Positions 17,372 through 27,043 of a stretch of DNA of 49,880 bases are shown here, in pieces (within the stretch, counting starts at the first letter, position 1; each line of letters begins with the position of its first letter). Source of the stretch: JBBDXA01 sp040902585 (lineage in GTDB: Bacteria > Planctomycetota > Phycisphaerae > Phycisphaerales > Phycisphaeraceae). A program made the position numbers and the translations under genes. The stretch spans positions 1 to 49,880 of the forward strand of contig JBBDXA010000026.1 in assembly GCA_040902585.1 (NCBI GenBank), read 5' to 3'. A model generated the notes under the pieces. That model saw nothing but the letters and a program-made list of their open reading frames with translations, was not told where the DNA came from and did not search any database.

Positions 17372-20300
17372 ATGTCGCAGGAATCTCTTGAATCCTCGTC
17401 AGGCGACGAATCCATCGACGCGATCATCGCCGACTACTTCGAGGCGATCGAGCGCGGCGAGGTGCCGGACCGCGCGAAGCTGATCGAGGCGCATCCCGAG
17501 CATGCCGACGAGCTGCGCGCCTTTTTTTCAGATCACGCCCAGTTCGCGCGAGCCGCTGAGCCGTTGGCGCCGCAACAATCGCAACCACCCGGTGCCGCCC
17601 GCGCGCAGGTGATCTCCCTCACCGGCAAGCCGCCCGCTGATCCTGATGCCGAGACCACTGATGGCATCCTGCACGACGCTCCCGATCCGATGCCCGGCGA
17701 ATTCGTCCGCTACTTCGGCGACTACGAACTGCTCCAGGAAATCGCCCGCGGCGGTATGGGCGTGGTCTACGAAGCGAAGCAGATCAGCCTGAACCGCACG
17801 GTCGCGCTGAAGATGATTCTCGCCGGTCAACTGGCGGGCGAAGCGGAAGTGAAGCGATTTCAGCAGGAGGCCGAGGCCGCGGCGAATCTGGATCATCCGC
17901 ACATCGTGCCGATCCATGAAGTAGGCCAGTACAAGGGCCGGCATTACTTCACGATGAAACTGATCGAAGGCGGCCCGCTCTCGGAGCATCTGCCGCGATT
18001 GAAAGGCGACCTGCGCGCGAGCGCGACGCTGATGATGAAAGTCGCCAAAGCGGTTCACTTCGCGCACCAGCGCGGCATCCTGCACCGCGACCTGAAACCC
18101 GCCAACGTGCTGCTGGATGGGAATGATGAGCCGCACGTCACGGACTTCGGCCTGGCCAAGCGCGTGGATGCGGATGCGGGCTTGACCATCACGCATCCCG
18201 GCGGTGTGCTGGGCACCCCCGCCTACATGCCGCCCGAGCAGGCGCGGGGCGAGAAGAATTTGACGACCGCGGCCGACGTCTACAGTCTGGGTGCGATTCT
18301 GTATGTGCTGCTCACCGGGCAACCCCCGTTCCGCGGCGCGACGCCGTTGGACACGATGCGCAAGTTGATCGATGAAGAGCCTGCTTCGCCGCGCTCGCTC
18401 AGCGGACAGGTGCCGGCCGATCTGGAAACGATCTGCCTCAAATGCCTGGAGAAAGACCCGACGCGCCGTTACGGCTCGGCGGATGAACTGGCGCGGGAAC
18501 TGAGCCGCTGGCTGAATCATGAACCGATCGAAGCCCGGCGCGTGGGCGTGGCGGGCAGACTGACGCGCTGGTCGCGCCGCAATCCGAAGCTCGCCGTTGC
18601 GTATAGCGTCGCCGCTTCCATCATCATTACTCTCAGTTGCGTTTACTACGTCAGGCTGGTGACCGAGAAGGCACATACCACGGCCGCACTCCAAGGCGAA
18701 ATGGTCGCCCGTCTCGATGCCGAGTCGCAGCGCGATCAGGCCCAGGATGCCTTGGCGCGCGGCCTGTACGATCAGGCCCGCGCGATGCTTCTGTCCACGC
18801 AGTCCGGCCGGCGCTGGAAGGCCCTGGACCTGCTTGCCGAGGCCAATCGGCTGCGCACCCGCGAGATCAATCGAAGGGTCACCGTTCGCAGCGGGACTGT
18901 CACCTACAGCGCGGATGTGCCGGTGACCGATCGCGTCGCGAACCTGCCTTCGGTCGTCGAACTGCGCAATGAAACGATCAGAGCGCTCCTGACGCCCGAT
19001 GCCCGGCAAGTGAACCGGCTGGACACGAGCCTGGGCCTGCCGCCGATGATCTCCGATGATGGTCGTTATGCCACGTGCGTGTGGAACAATATGAACCTGT
19101 TGATGATTCAGACGAGTCAGAGTCCGGGAGGTCCGGACCTGAGCAAGCTGCGCGGCGGGCTGCGGGTTTTTGACACGGTACTCGGCCGCCAGACCGGGCG
19201 GTTCGACCTGCCGACCGGTTCGCCGTTCATGGCGGTTACCGTGGACCTGGATCCCCTGGGTCGCTGGTTCGTCGGGCAGGAGATGGATCAGCACGTGCTC
19301 CGCTCCCTGAACGACGGCAGCATCGTTCGCCCGCTGGAGTCGGCGGTGCAGACGCCGGCCCTTGACCCCCAGCGGAGTTTCCACTCCTTCATCTTCATGG
19401 CCGATGGTAAAACCCTGGCCGGCGTCGAAGCGGTCACCGCGAAAACGCCCGGCGACAACAAGGAGGTGAATGCCACGGGAAGGATTCTGTTCTGGAATCT
19501 TGCCGATGGCAAGCTCGACCCCGGACGCACGATCGAGCTCGGCGCGATCAAGTCGCCCATGATCATCGCCGCCGGCCGCAGCGGCGCGAAGATTCTCGCC
19601 AGGCTGGATGATCGCCGCGTGCGCGTGTTCGACACGGCGGGCGGCGCTCCGGTGGACATTCCGATTCCCCAGTCCACCTCGTCTGGGCCTTACGCAACCG
19701 TCGTGTCCCAGGGCGGCGGCGGCATGATCATCGATCCGACTGATCGCTTCGTCGCCATTCAGTGCCCCGCGGGCGTCAATGGCAAGTCGTTTGTCGTGGT
19801 GTGGGATCTCCTCGAAAAGAAGGAGCGGTTCCGCGGCGGCGGGTTCGAGTGGTTCCCGCTGGCGACGCTCCTCATGTCCTTCAGCCCCGATGGCAGGCAA
19901 CTGGGCATGGGCAGTTTCTTCGGCGATGTCACGATTCATGATTCGATGACCGGTCGGGAAATCTGGCGGCTGCATAATGCCCAGGAGATGGTCGCGGCCC
20001 TGCGCTGGTCGCCCGACGGCAAGCACTTCATCACGGCCGGGATCGAAGGCGGCATCAAGCGCTGGGAGCTGGCACCGCCTCCGCCGGTGCGCGACCTTCC
20101 CGCCACCCTCGATGAGAACGACGACCTGCACCTGCATCGCGTCAGCCCCGACGGGCGCTGGCTGGCGATCAGTCATCGCGTCAATCCTGAGTCCAGGCTG
20201 ATCGACCTGAACACGGGCACGCTCGCCAGAATCTTCGATCGCGGCGGCTACCTGTGCTTCTCGCCTGACAGCCGGCAACTTGCGGTCGTTTACATCGGTC

Positions 20301-21094
20301 AGCTGCCACTGGTCACGGTGTTTGACCTCGACACCGGCCGGAAGCTGACGGACACCAGTGAGGCACCCCCGGAACTGGCCGGGCCCCAGGAACTGATCGA
20401 GCAGGGGACGATGGGCTTCAACGAAGAGGGCCACTTCTGCCTGTTTCATTTGAGTGAAGGCAAGGCAATGGTCTGGGATGTGACCGCGAACAAGCTGCTG
20501 GGTTCGATGCCCTTTGATCCACGCCAGACCCTCTTTAAGGGCATCCCGCAGACCGCCCGTTATCAGTTCAAGACTGAAGGGGTCGGCGCGGGCAAGTCCG
20601 CGGCGACCTGGGTCATGACTGATCTGGGCAAGGCCGGCCAGACGAAACGCTTCGTGATTCAGCCGGGCCTGGTACCCATCGCCGCGGCGTCGGTCAGTGA
20701 GGACGGCCGCTGGATCGCGATGAGCTACCTGGCTGGTACATGGATGGGCACCGGGGAAGGCGAGAGCGAATTCCGCGCGGGCATTCAGATTTTTGCCTTG
20801 GATCAGCCCGACGCGGTCTTCGATCTGGGCGGGCGCGATCCGGTGACAGGGACCGCGTTCTCCTCCGACGGTAAGTGGCTGGCAGTTGTGTATCGCCGCG
20901 GCGGCGTCGTGCTGTTTGCCGTGCCTTCGGGGCAGGAGGTTTTCCGCTTTCCGGTCAGCCAGGCGGATCGAGCGATTCTCAGCTTCGAGCGCAACGACCA
21001 GTGGCTGCTGGTCAGCGATGGGAAGGCCTTCTTCAAAGTGCTTGACCTTGAGCGACTGAAGGCCGACCTGGATTCACATGACCTGGCGTGGTGA
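17372..21094 (+). CDS. Receptor-like Ser/Thr protein kinase with WD40-like C-terminal domain, paralogue of the preceding gene
   Basis: Encodes 1240 residues and begins 3 bp after the previous kinase, so the two are co-transcribed. The N-terminal module DAIIADYFEAIERGEVPDR matches the first copy almost residue for residue. The kinase domain (about 113-380) has IARGGMGVVYEA, Lys147 in VALKMI, HRDLKPAN (Asp240) and DFGLAKR (Asp258). The activation segment ends MPPEQA rather than the usual APEQA (P287-P288-E289). A membrane helix lies near 407-430. The outer part, of about 800 residues, has WD40-like strands (SPDGRQLGMGS, SPDGKHFITAGIEGGIKRWE). It probably senses an outside signal and phosphorylates cytoplasmic targets, perhaps the ECF sigma factor of the same cluster. 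Target and ligand are unknown. Confidence 0.92.
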   Translation: MSQESLESSSGDESIDAIIADYFEAIERGEVPDRAKLIEAHPEHADELRAFFSDHAQFARAAEPLAPQQSQPPGAARAQVISLTGKPPADPDAETTDGILHDAPDPMPGEFVRYFGDYELLQEIARGGMGVVYEAKQISLNRTVALKMILAGQLAGEAEVKRFQQEAEAAANLDHPHIVPIHEVGQYKGRHYFTMKLIEGGPLSEHLPRLKGDLRASATLMMKVAKAVHFAHQRGILHRDLKPANVLLDGNDEPHVTDFGLAKRVDADAGLTITHPGGVLGTPAYMPPEQARGEKNLTTAADVYSLGAILYVLLTGQPPFRGATPLDTMRKLIDEEPASPRSLSGQVPADLETICLKCLEKDPTRRYGSADELARELSRWLNHEPIEARRVGVAGRLTRWSRRNPKLAVAYSVAASIIITLSCVYYVRLVTEKAHTTAALQGEMVARLDAESQRDQAQDALARGLYDQARAMLLSTQSGRRWKALDLLAEANRLRTREINRRVTVRSGTVTYSADVPVTDRVANLPSVVELRNETIRALLTPDARQVNRLDTSLGLPPMISDDGRYATCVWNNMNLLMIQTSQSPGGPDLSKLRGGLRVFDTVLGRQTGRFDLPTGSPFMAVTVDLDPLGRWFVGQEMDQHVLRSLNDGSIVRPLESAVQTPALDPQRSFHSFIFMADGKTLAGVEAVTAKTPGDNKEVNATGRILFWNLADGKLDPGRTIELGAIKSPMIIAAGRSGAKILARLDDRRVRVFDTAGGAPVDIPIPQSTSSGPYATVVSQGGGGMIIDPTDRFVAIQCPAGVNGKSFVVVWDLLEKKERFRGGGFEWFPLATLLMSFSPDGRQLGMGSFFGDVTIHDSMTGREIWRLHNAQEMVAALRWSPDGKHFITAGIEGGIKRWELAPPPPVRDLPATLDENDDLHLHRVSPDGRWLAISHRVNPESRLIDLNTGTLARIFDRGGYLCFSPDSRQLAVVYIGQLPLVTVFDLDTGRKLTDTSEAPPELAGPQELIEQGTMGFNEEGHFCLFHLSEGKAMVWDVTANKLLGSMPFDPRQTLFKGIPQTARYQFKTEGVGAGKSAATWVMTDLGKAGQTKRFVIQPGLVPIAAASVSEDGRWIAMSYLAGTWMGTGEGESEFRAGIQIFALDQPDAVFDLGGRDPVTGTAFSSDGKWLAVVYRRGGVVLFAVPSGQEVFRFPVSQADRAILSFERNDQWLLVSDGKAFFKVLDLERLKADLDSHDLAW

Positions 21095-21129
21095 ACTTTG
21101 CAGCATCATCCCCGCGCGGCAGCCCCTCA

Positions 21130-22008
21130 TCACCCGAACCGGCCGGTGATGTAGTCCTGCGTGTCCTTCAGGTGCGGGTTCTCGAAGATGTCGCGCGTCG
21201 GGCCGTACTCGACAAGCCATCCCAGATACATGAACGCGCAGAAGTCACTGGCGCGGGCGGCCTGCTGCATGTTGTGGGTCACAATGAGAATGGTGTAGTC
21301 GCCCGAAAGCTCGCGAATCAGGTCTTCGATCTTGCCCGTCGCGATCGGATCGAGGGCGGAGCAGGGTTCGTCCATGAGCAGCACCTCCGGCTCGGCGGCG
21401 ATAGCGCGGGCGATGCACAATCGCTGCTGCTGGCCGCCGGACAAGCCCAGCGCGCTTTCGTGGAGCCGGTCTTTCACTTCATTCCACAAAGCCGCGCCGC
21501 GCAGGCTGCGTTCGCAGACTTCGCTCAGGACGTTCTTGTCGCGCACGCCGTCGATGCGCAGCGGGTAGATGACGTTCTCGAAGATGCTCATGGGGAAGGG
21601 GTTGGATTTCTGGAAGACCATGCCCATGCGTTTGCGCAGTTCGATGACATCCACGTGGCTGCCGTAGATGGAGTCGCCGTTGAGTTTCATGTCGCCCTCG
21701 ATGCGGACGATGTCGATGAGGTCGTTAAGGCGGTTGACGCTGCGGATGAGCGTGGACTTGCCGCAGCCGGACGGGCCGATGAGGGCGGTGACCTTGCCTT
21801 CGGGCACGTTCATGTTGACGTTGTGGAGGGCCTGGCTCTTGCCGTACCAGAGGTTGAAGTTTTCGATGTTCAGGACGTGCTTCTCGCCGGCGAGGGCGTC
21901 GTGTGTTTCGGCGCGGACGGGTTCGCCGCGACTGATCGCGCTGAGTCGGCCGTTGTCCTCGGCGGCGGCGGCCGTCGCGTGGGGTGCGGTCATCTGCATC
22001 GTGCTCAT
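21130..22008 (-). CDS. pstB: Phosphate ABC transporter ATP-binding protein PstB
   Basis: Encodes 292 residues. I chose the ATG at 22008 (MSTMQMTAPH) because AAAGGTG lies just upstream; the frame also allows an ATG at 22023. It powers phosphate import with PstC and PstA. Walker A is GPSGCGKST, the Q-loop is FQKSNPFPMSIFENV, the signature LSGGQQQRLCIARA, Walker B VLLMDEPCSALDP and the switch His is in LIVTHNMQQ. The stretch NPFPMSIFENV and the RIDGVRDK region are typical of PstB. An N-terminal Ala-rich tail of about 40 residues is longer than usual. It is the last gene of pstSCAB. Confidence 0.96.
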   Translation of the reverse strand: MSTMQMTAPHATAAAAEDNGRLSAISRGEPVRAETHDALAGEKHVLNIENFNLWYGKSQALHNVNMNVPEGKVTALIGPSGCGKSTLIRSVNRLNDLIDIVRIEGDMKLNGDSIYGSHVDVIELRKRMGMVFQKSNPFPMSIFENVIYPLRIDGVRDKNVLSEVCERSLRGAALWNEVKDRLHESALGLSGGQQQRLCIARAIAAEPEVLLMDEPCSALDPIATGKIEDLIRELSGDYTILIVTHNMQQAARASDFCAFMYLGWLVEYGPTRDIFENPHLKDTQDYITGRFG

Positions 22009-22042
22009 GGGTACACCTTTCATCGGGTCAAGGCCGGGCTGA

Positions 22043-24190
22043 TCAGAACTGCCCGCTGACGAACTTGCGGCGCAGGCGTGCTCGCAGGGCGATGGCGGCG
22101 ACGTTCAGCGTCACGATGATCATGATCAGGAGCAGGGTGGTGGTGAAGACCATGGGCTTGGCGGCTTCGGAGTTCTGGCTCTGGAAGCCCAGGTCGTAAA
22201 TGTGAAAGCCCAGGTGCATGAAGCTGCGCTCGGCGTGTACGAAGGGATAGATGCTGTCGATGGGCAACTCGGGCGCGAGCTTGACGGCACCGACGAGCAT
22301 GAGCGGGGCGACCTCGCCCGCGCCGCGGGCCATGGAAAGGATCGCCCCGGTCATGATGCCGGGCATGGCGCGAGGCAGGACGATGCGTTTGATGGTCTGC
22401 CACTTGCTGGCACCGCAGGCGTAGGAGCCTTCGCGCATGGATCCGGGCACGGCGGCGAGCGCCTCTTCGGTGGCAACGATGACGACAGGCAGGGTTAGCA
22501 GCGCCAGGGTCATGGAGGCCCACATCAGTCCGCCGGTGCCGAAGGTGGGGCTGGGCAGCTTCGCGCGGTGGAAGCCCTCGAAGAGCGGGGTCTTGACGAT
22601 CAGCATGACAATGCCGACCGTGACGCCCAGCCAAAGGCAGACGGCCAGTCGGCCCAGCCAGACGCGTCGCAGGTTGGATTGTCCGGGCAGGGCGGGTCGG
22701 AAGGTGGTCATGCTGAGGAAGAACGCGCCGACGGCGACGGCGGCGAGCACAGCCATGACGATGAACCAGCTGATGGGCGGCCAGGGCGTGATGGCAACCT
22801 GCGCGGGCCCGCCGTCGATGAACGCGCCTACGCCGTAACAGAAGAATCCCAGCCCGAACACGCCGAAGACGATCGAAGGCACCCCCGCGAGGTTATTGAT
22901 GGCGATGCGCACGGCGCTGACGATGAGCCCGCCTTTGGCGAACTCGCGCAGGTAGAGCGCCGCCAGCACGCCGAAGGGGACGACGAGCAGGGACATGATC
23001 AGTGTCATGGCGACGGTGCCGAAGATGGCGGGAAAGACACCGCCTTCGCTGTTGGCCTCGCGCGGATCCGCGGCGAGGAACTCCCACCAGCGGGAGGCGA
23101 ACACGCCGAGGCGGTCGCCGGTGCCCAGTTGGTTGGCGGGGTAGGCGCGGACCACATCCGCCGCCGCCAACAGCTTGACCTGGCCATCGATCGTCTCCAG
23201 GCGAATCTGGTATCGCGCCATTTCCTTATTCAGGGCGGCGATCCGGGCGGTCACTTGCCTATGTGCCTCCAGGCCGACCGACTGCGCGGCTTCGTAATCC
23301 TTCACGGCCTGAAGGAAAATGTCGTTGGGCTTGCCAACGTCGCGTTCGACCACCGCCAGCGATTCCTGCGCGGTCTTGATGGCCTCGGCGTTTTGCGGGT
23401 CGTCGGGCGAACCGGTCGTGCGGATTTCATTCAGCGCCCGCCAGCCCGCCACCCAGGCCGGCGGCGGCGACTGTTCCATCTGGACTTCGCGCAGCCGCAG
23501 TCGAGCCCCTTCCAGCACCCGGTTCACTTCCCCGATGTCGCTCTGCTCCAGGGCCCGGCGTTGGGCGAACAGCGAGCGTGCCTCGCCGTGATATTTCTGG
23601 AACATCGCCCATGTCGCCGCTTCGCCTTCGGCCATGACCTTGCCGTCGATCTCGAACGACTTGGGGAATCCGTAGAACCGGCCCCACGCGAGGCGCTCCA
23701 TGATGATCGCCCATTGCGGTTGGCTCTCGCCATCGGGGGCGATCTCGAAGTCGGAAACCCAGGTGAAGTGGGTTTCGGTCAGGTCAAAGTTGGCGGTGCG
23801 GATCAGCCGGCGGTGGGCCTGTCCCTCGTTCTCCTTTACGCTCTGGCGGGCGACCTGGGCCTGCTCGGGCGTGAGGGAGGTGTAGGCCGCGTCGCCCGGT
23901 TTGTACCATTCATCGCGGAACACTTCGCCCATGACGGTGCGGCCGTCGACCAACTGGATGCGCACAATCGGATCGGGCCAGAACGTGGACATGCCGTTGA
24001 CGACGATCAGCAGCAGCAGCCCGATGATCATGATCACGCAGACCGCCAGGGCCCCACCGGAGAGCCAGACCCACGGCTCGCCGTGCGCCGCGAGCGATGA
24101 GCTGCGGCGGCGGCGGCGCGCAGCCAGCGCCGGCACCAGGACGGGGGGCGGCGCGGGCGCGGCGTCGCGTTGGTCGGTCAGCCTGCTCAT
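22043..24190 (-). CDS. pstA: Phosphate ABC transporter permease PstA, enlarged
   Basis: Encodes 715 residues from the ATG at 24190, which overlaps the pstC stop by ATGA; the frame is open further upstream but reads as antisense-type low complexity there. A first membrane helix is at about 38-68 (ALAVCVIMIIGLLLLIVVNG). A segment of about 310 residues follows, including a glutamine- and arginine-rich part likely to form coiled coil (residues 140-340). The permease core begins near 385 (VFPAIFGTVAMTLIMSLL) and contains the ABC coupling loop EEALAAVPGSMREGSYACGA. Usual PstA proteins have about 290 residues, and enlarged gammaproteobacterial versions about 500-550, so this is very long. The insert should sit outside the membrane. 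Confidence 0.93.
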   Translation of the reverse strand: MSRLTDQRDAAPAPPPVLVPALAARRRRRSSSLAAHGEPWVWLSGGALAVCVIMIIGLLLLIVVNGMSTFWPDPIVRIQLVDGRTVMGEVFRDEWYKPGDAAYTSLTPEQAQVARQSVKENEGQAHRRLIRTANFDLTETHFTWVSDFEIAPDGESQPQWAIIMERLAWGRFYGFPKSFEIDGKVMAEGEAATWAMFQKYHGEARSLFAQRRALEQSDIGEVNRVLEGARLRLREVQMEQSPPPAWVAGWRALNEIRTTGSPDDPQNAEAIKTAQESLAVVERDVGKPNDIFLQAVKDYEAAQSVGLEAHRQVTARIAALNKEMARYQIRLETIDGQVKLLAAADVVRAYPANQLGTGDRLGVFASRWWEFLAADPREANSEGGVFPAIFGTVAMTLIMSLLVVPFGVLAALYLREFAKGGLIVSAVRIAINNLAGVPSIVFGVFGLGFFCYGVGAFIDGGPAQVAITPWPPISWFIVMAVLAAVAVGAFFLSMTTFRPALPGQSNLRRVWLGRLAVCLWLGVTVGIVMLIVKTPLFEGFHRAKLPSPTFGTGGLMWASMTLALLTLPVVIVATEEALAAVPGSMREGSYACGASKWQTIKRIVLPRAMPGIMTGAILSMARGAGEVAPLMLVGAVKLAPELPIDSIYPFVHAERSFMHLGFHIYDLGFQSQNSEAAKPMVFTTTLLLIMIIVTLNVAAIALRARLRRKFVSGQF

Positions 24191-26964
24191 AACTGAAATG
24201 CCCTCCGGCGGAAGCGCATGCGAATCACCTCCGCCACCGTGTTCACCGCGAAGGTCATGGCGAACAACGTCAGCGCCGCGAGAAACAGCATGCGGTAGTT
24301 GGTGCCGTCCTTGACGGACTCGGGCAACTCGACGGCAATGTTGGCCGAGAGTGTGCGGAACCCGCTGAACATGTTCCAGTCCATGATGGGCGTGTTGCCC
24401 GCCGCCATCAGCACGATCATGGTCTCGCCGACGGCGCGGCCCAGGCCGATCATGCAGGCGGAGAAAATCCCGCTCATGGCCGTGGGGATGATGATGCGAA
24501 TGGCGGTCTGCCACTGCGTGGCCCCCGCGCCCAGCGATGCGGCTCGCAGGTGCTCAGGCACGGCGGACAAGGCGTCCTCGCAGATGGTGTAAATGATCGG
24601 GATCACGGCGAAGCCCATGACGAAGCCGACGATCAGCGCGTTGCGCTGGATGTAGGTGTCCATGATCCCGCCGCGCGGATCCAGCCCCAGCCCGCTGAGC
24701 CCCTGCGCCAGCAGCCAGGCCAGCAGCGCGGTGACGGCGGCGGCGATAAGGAACTTGGCCAGGTAGACCAGCGCCAGCGTGGCCCGCGGGGCGCTCATGA
24801 ACCGGCGGTTGACGCGCGGATTGATGTAGGCCGTGACCAGCATGGTCGCCAGCAGGATCGCCGGCGGGAGCATCAGGATCAGCCAGCCGCCCACTGGTGA
24901 GCTGAACGGTGAGGCTGCGCCCGGGTTCACCGCGTCAGGCTTCCACGCCAGCCAGCCGCGCACATCGTCGGCGAACCAGATGTGCTGCACGGCGTCGCCC
25001 AGGCCGATGGCCGCCAGCAGCCCCACGGGGATCGTCGCCAGAATGAACAGGAACCGGGCCCGCCCCAGCCGTCGCGCCGCCGTCGGCGGAATCAACTGCC
25101 ACAGAAACGCCGACAGCACCACCGTCAGCGGGACCATCACGAAGATCATCAGCACGATCGTGACGATGTCCTCCACGAACGGCGCGAACACGATCGCCGC
25201 CAGAAACCCCAGCACCACGGAAGGCAGGCTGGCCATGATCTCGACCACCGGCTTGATCTTCGCCTTGGCGCGGGGGTTGAGGAACTCGCTGGTGTAGATC
25301 GCCGCCAAGAGCGCCAGCGGCACGGCAAACAACATCGAATACACCGTTGCCTTGAGCGTGCCGAAGACCAGTGGATAAAGCCCGTACTTGGGCTCGAAGG
25401 CATCGTCACCGGCGGTGGACTGCCAGACGTGTTCGGGCTTGAGCGCGCCTTCGTACCAGACCGGCGTGAAAATCGACTCGAAGGTCGCCTCCGGATGCGG
25501 GATCGTCACCCGCCACAGCGCGACCTTCTCCTGTCCGCCCGTGAGTACCCCGTCGTTCTTGGGGGTCATCACCACGTTCCTCACCGCGCCGCCGCCATCC
25601 ACCGCTTCGCGCGACGACAACAGGCGCAGGCTCGTCACATACAACAGGTCGAAGTAACCGTCCTCGAAACCCACCGCCAGCATCCGGTTGCGCTTGGAGG
25701 CGGACATGGCCGTCACCGGCGAACCCGGACGCGAGGTCGGCAGCACATGTTGTCGCACCAGCAATGACCCGTCAGCCGACGCCAGCACGCGCCAGGCATC
25801 CGGTTCCTCCGCCATCGCGCCGGGCAGTTCTTCCTTCGTCGCCGCTCTCAGCCGCGCTGCCACGGGCGGGTGCAGTGTGTCGGCGCGGGTGATCAGTTCG
25901 CCCCCCGGCGTCGTCGCCGCCGCCACAGGCTTCACTCGGAACCATGTCGAGACGCGTCCTTTCGCGTCGCCCACCACGATCGTCATTTTTCCGATCAGCG
26001 TCGTCAGGGCTGTGATCGGCGCATCGTCATCGGGAGTCAGGTCCACTTCCTCCACCACCACTGGAGCGTTCTTGTCGCGCGTGTCCAGCCGAACCGTCGT
26101 GCCGTCCTTCCAGATCAGGCAGGTCGAATCGCCCCGGCCCTCGACCACCAGGTGTGCCGGCAGCCCGCGCGATTTGATCGCCTCGATCTGCGTCTGACCG
26201 CCTGAGGGCACGTACGTCGTCTTGCGCGTGATCATGTTGCGGATCTCGCGCACGCTGTTCATGCGGAACACTCCGTCCTCCGTCACCGTCGCAAACAGCG
26301 GCCCCGTCTTGAGCATGGTCAGATCGAGCAGCCGAACCGGCGATTTCGATTTCAGGTCCACCGGCTCTTTCAGATCGACCACCAATTCCTGAAGCCGGAA
26401 CTGGCCCACCGGCGTGACCTCCACCACGCCCTTGCCCAGCCGGGCTCGGCCACCGATCGGCAGCGTGCGCAGACGCGGCTCGATGTCCTTGAGGTCGATG
26501 TAGCTGGTCTTGAATTGCAGCGATCCGAACTGAACCCGCGCGTCCTCGAATCCGAACGCCACATCGCCATCGCGCAGGCTGAAGGACCAGCACGTAGGCC
26601 GTCGATCAGGAAACAGTTGCCGCTCTTCAACCACTTCACCCGTGTCCAGGCGAAACACTTTCACGCCGCCGTCGGCATAAACCGCCCAGGCCAGGGTCTT
26701 GTAGTCATCCACTTCGATGTGCAGCGGGTGCGCCTGTTCTGACAATCCCGCCGAGGCCACCTGCCCGGCGCGTTCCACTTCGCCGCCCTGAAACAGCGGC
26801 AGCACCACCCACACGAGGAACAAGCACACCAACGAGACCGCCAGGATCGTCCCCATCCCCGCGGCGGTGATGAACATCCGCGACAGAGCATCGACGACTT
26901 TCACGGCGGTTCGGGTCTTACGCTCGCGGCGAATGCCCGTAAACGTCCTTTTTTTGAGAGGCAC
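24187..26964 (-). CDS. pstC: Phosphate ABC transporter permease PstC, enlarged with an extracytoplasmic propeller-like domain
   Basis: Encodes about 925 residues. GTG at 26964 is preferred because AGGAGC lies six bases before it; TTG at 26967 is possible. A basic N-terminus and one membrane helix (about 33-60) precede some 460 residues that look like a beta-propeller (for example YKTLAWAVYADGGVKVFRLD and RNRMLAVGFEDGYFDLLYV). The permease core starts near 526 (YGLYPLVFGTLKATVYSML) and has the coupling loop EDALSAVPEHLRAASLGAGA. A further insert of about 130 residues lies inside the core. Normal PstC is about 300 residues. It forms the import channel with PstA. The propeller-like domain may sense phosphate or PstS; that is inference. 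Confidence 0.93.
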   Translation of the reverse strand: MPLKKRTFTGIRRERKTRTAVKVVDALSRMFITAAGMGTILAVSLVCLFLVWVVLPLFQGGEVERAGQVASAGLSEQAHPLHIEVDDYKTLAWAVYADGGVKVFRLDTGEVVEERQLFPDRRPTCWSFSLRDGDVAFGFEDARVQFGSLQFKTSYIDLKDIEPRLRTLPIGGRARLGKGVVEVTPVGQFRLQELVVDLKEPVDLKSKSPVRLLDLTMLKTGPLFATVTEDGVFRMNSVREIRNMITRKTTYVPSGGQTQIEAIKSRGLPAHLVVEGRGDSTCLIWKDGTTVRLDTRDKNAPVVVEEVDLTPDDDAPITALTTLIGKMTIVVGDAKGRVSTWFRVKPVAAATTPGGELITRADTLHPPVAARLRAATKEELPGAMAEEPDAWRVLASADGSLLVRQHVLPTSRPGSPVTAMSASKRNRMLAVGFEDGYFDLLYVTSLRLLSSREAVDGGGAVRNVVMTPKNDGVLTGGQEKVALWRVTIPHPEATFESIFTPVWYEGALKPEHVWQSTAGDDAFEPKYGLYPLVFGTLKATVYSMLFAVPLALLAAIYTSEFLNPRAKAKIKPVVEIMASLPSVVLGFLAAIVFAPFVEDIVTIVLMIFVMVPLTVVLSAFLWQLIPPTAARRLGRARFLFILATIPVGLLAAIGLGDAVQHIWFADDVRGWLAWKPDAVNPGAASPFSSPVGGWLILMLPPAILLATMLVTAYINPRVNRRFMSAPRATLALVYLAKFLIAAAVTALLAWLLAQGLSGLGLDPRGGIMDTYIQRNALIVGFVMGFAVIPIIYTICEDALSAVPEHLRAASLGAGATQWQTAIRIIIPTAMSGIFSACMIGLGRAVGETMIVLMAAGNTPIMDWNMFSGFRTLSANIAVELPESVKDGTNYRMLFLAALTLFAMTFAVNTVAEVIRMRFRRRAFQL

Positions 26965-27007
26965 CAAAACGCTCCTGGGTAACAGAACCGCTGACTCAAA
27001 GGGAAAT

Positions 27008-27035
27008 CAGGCGGCAGCCGGTAAGCCGCCGCCTG
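27008..27035 (-). terminator. Hairpin between pstS and pstC
   Basis: On the transcribed strand CAGGCGGC (27035-27028) can pair with GCCGCCTG (27015-27008), an 8-bp GC stem with a 12-base loop, starting nine bases after the pstS stop. No T-run follows. In other bacteria a structure at this place lets the binding-protein message accumulate above the permease message; it may be a partial terminator or an RNA-stabilising element here. Confidence 0.45.
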
Positions 27036-27043
27036 CGAGGGAT

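Noticed and set aside
17528..20449. Minus-strand open frame of 973 codons opposite the second kinase
   Set aside because: It is antisense to a well-supported kinase, has Arg/His/Gln-rich translation with no domain and no ribosome-binding site. Long antisense frames are expected in GC-rich coding DNA.
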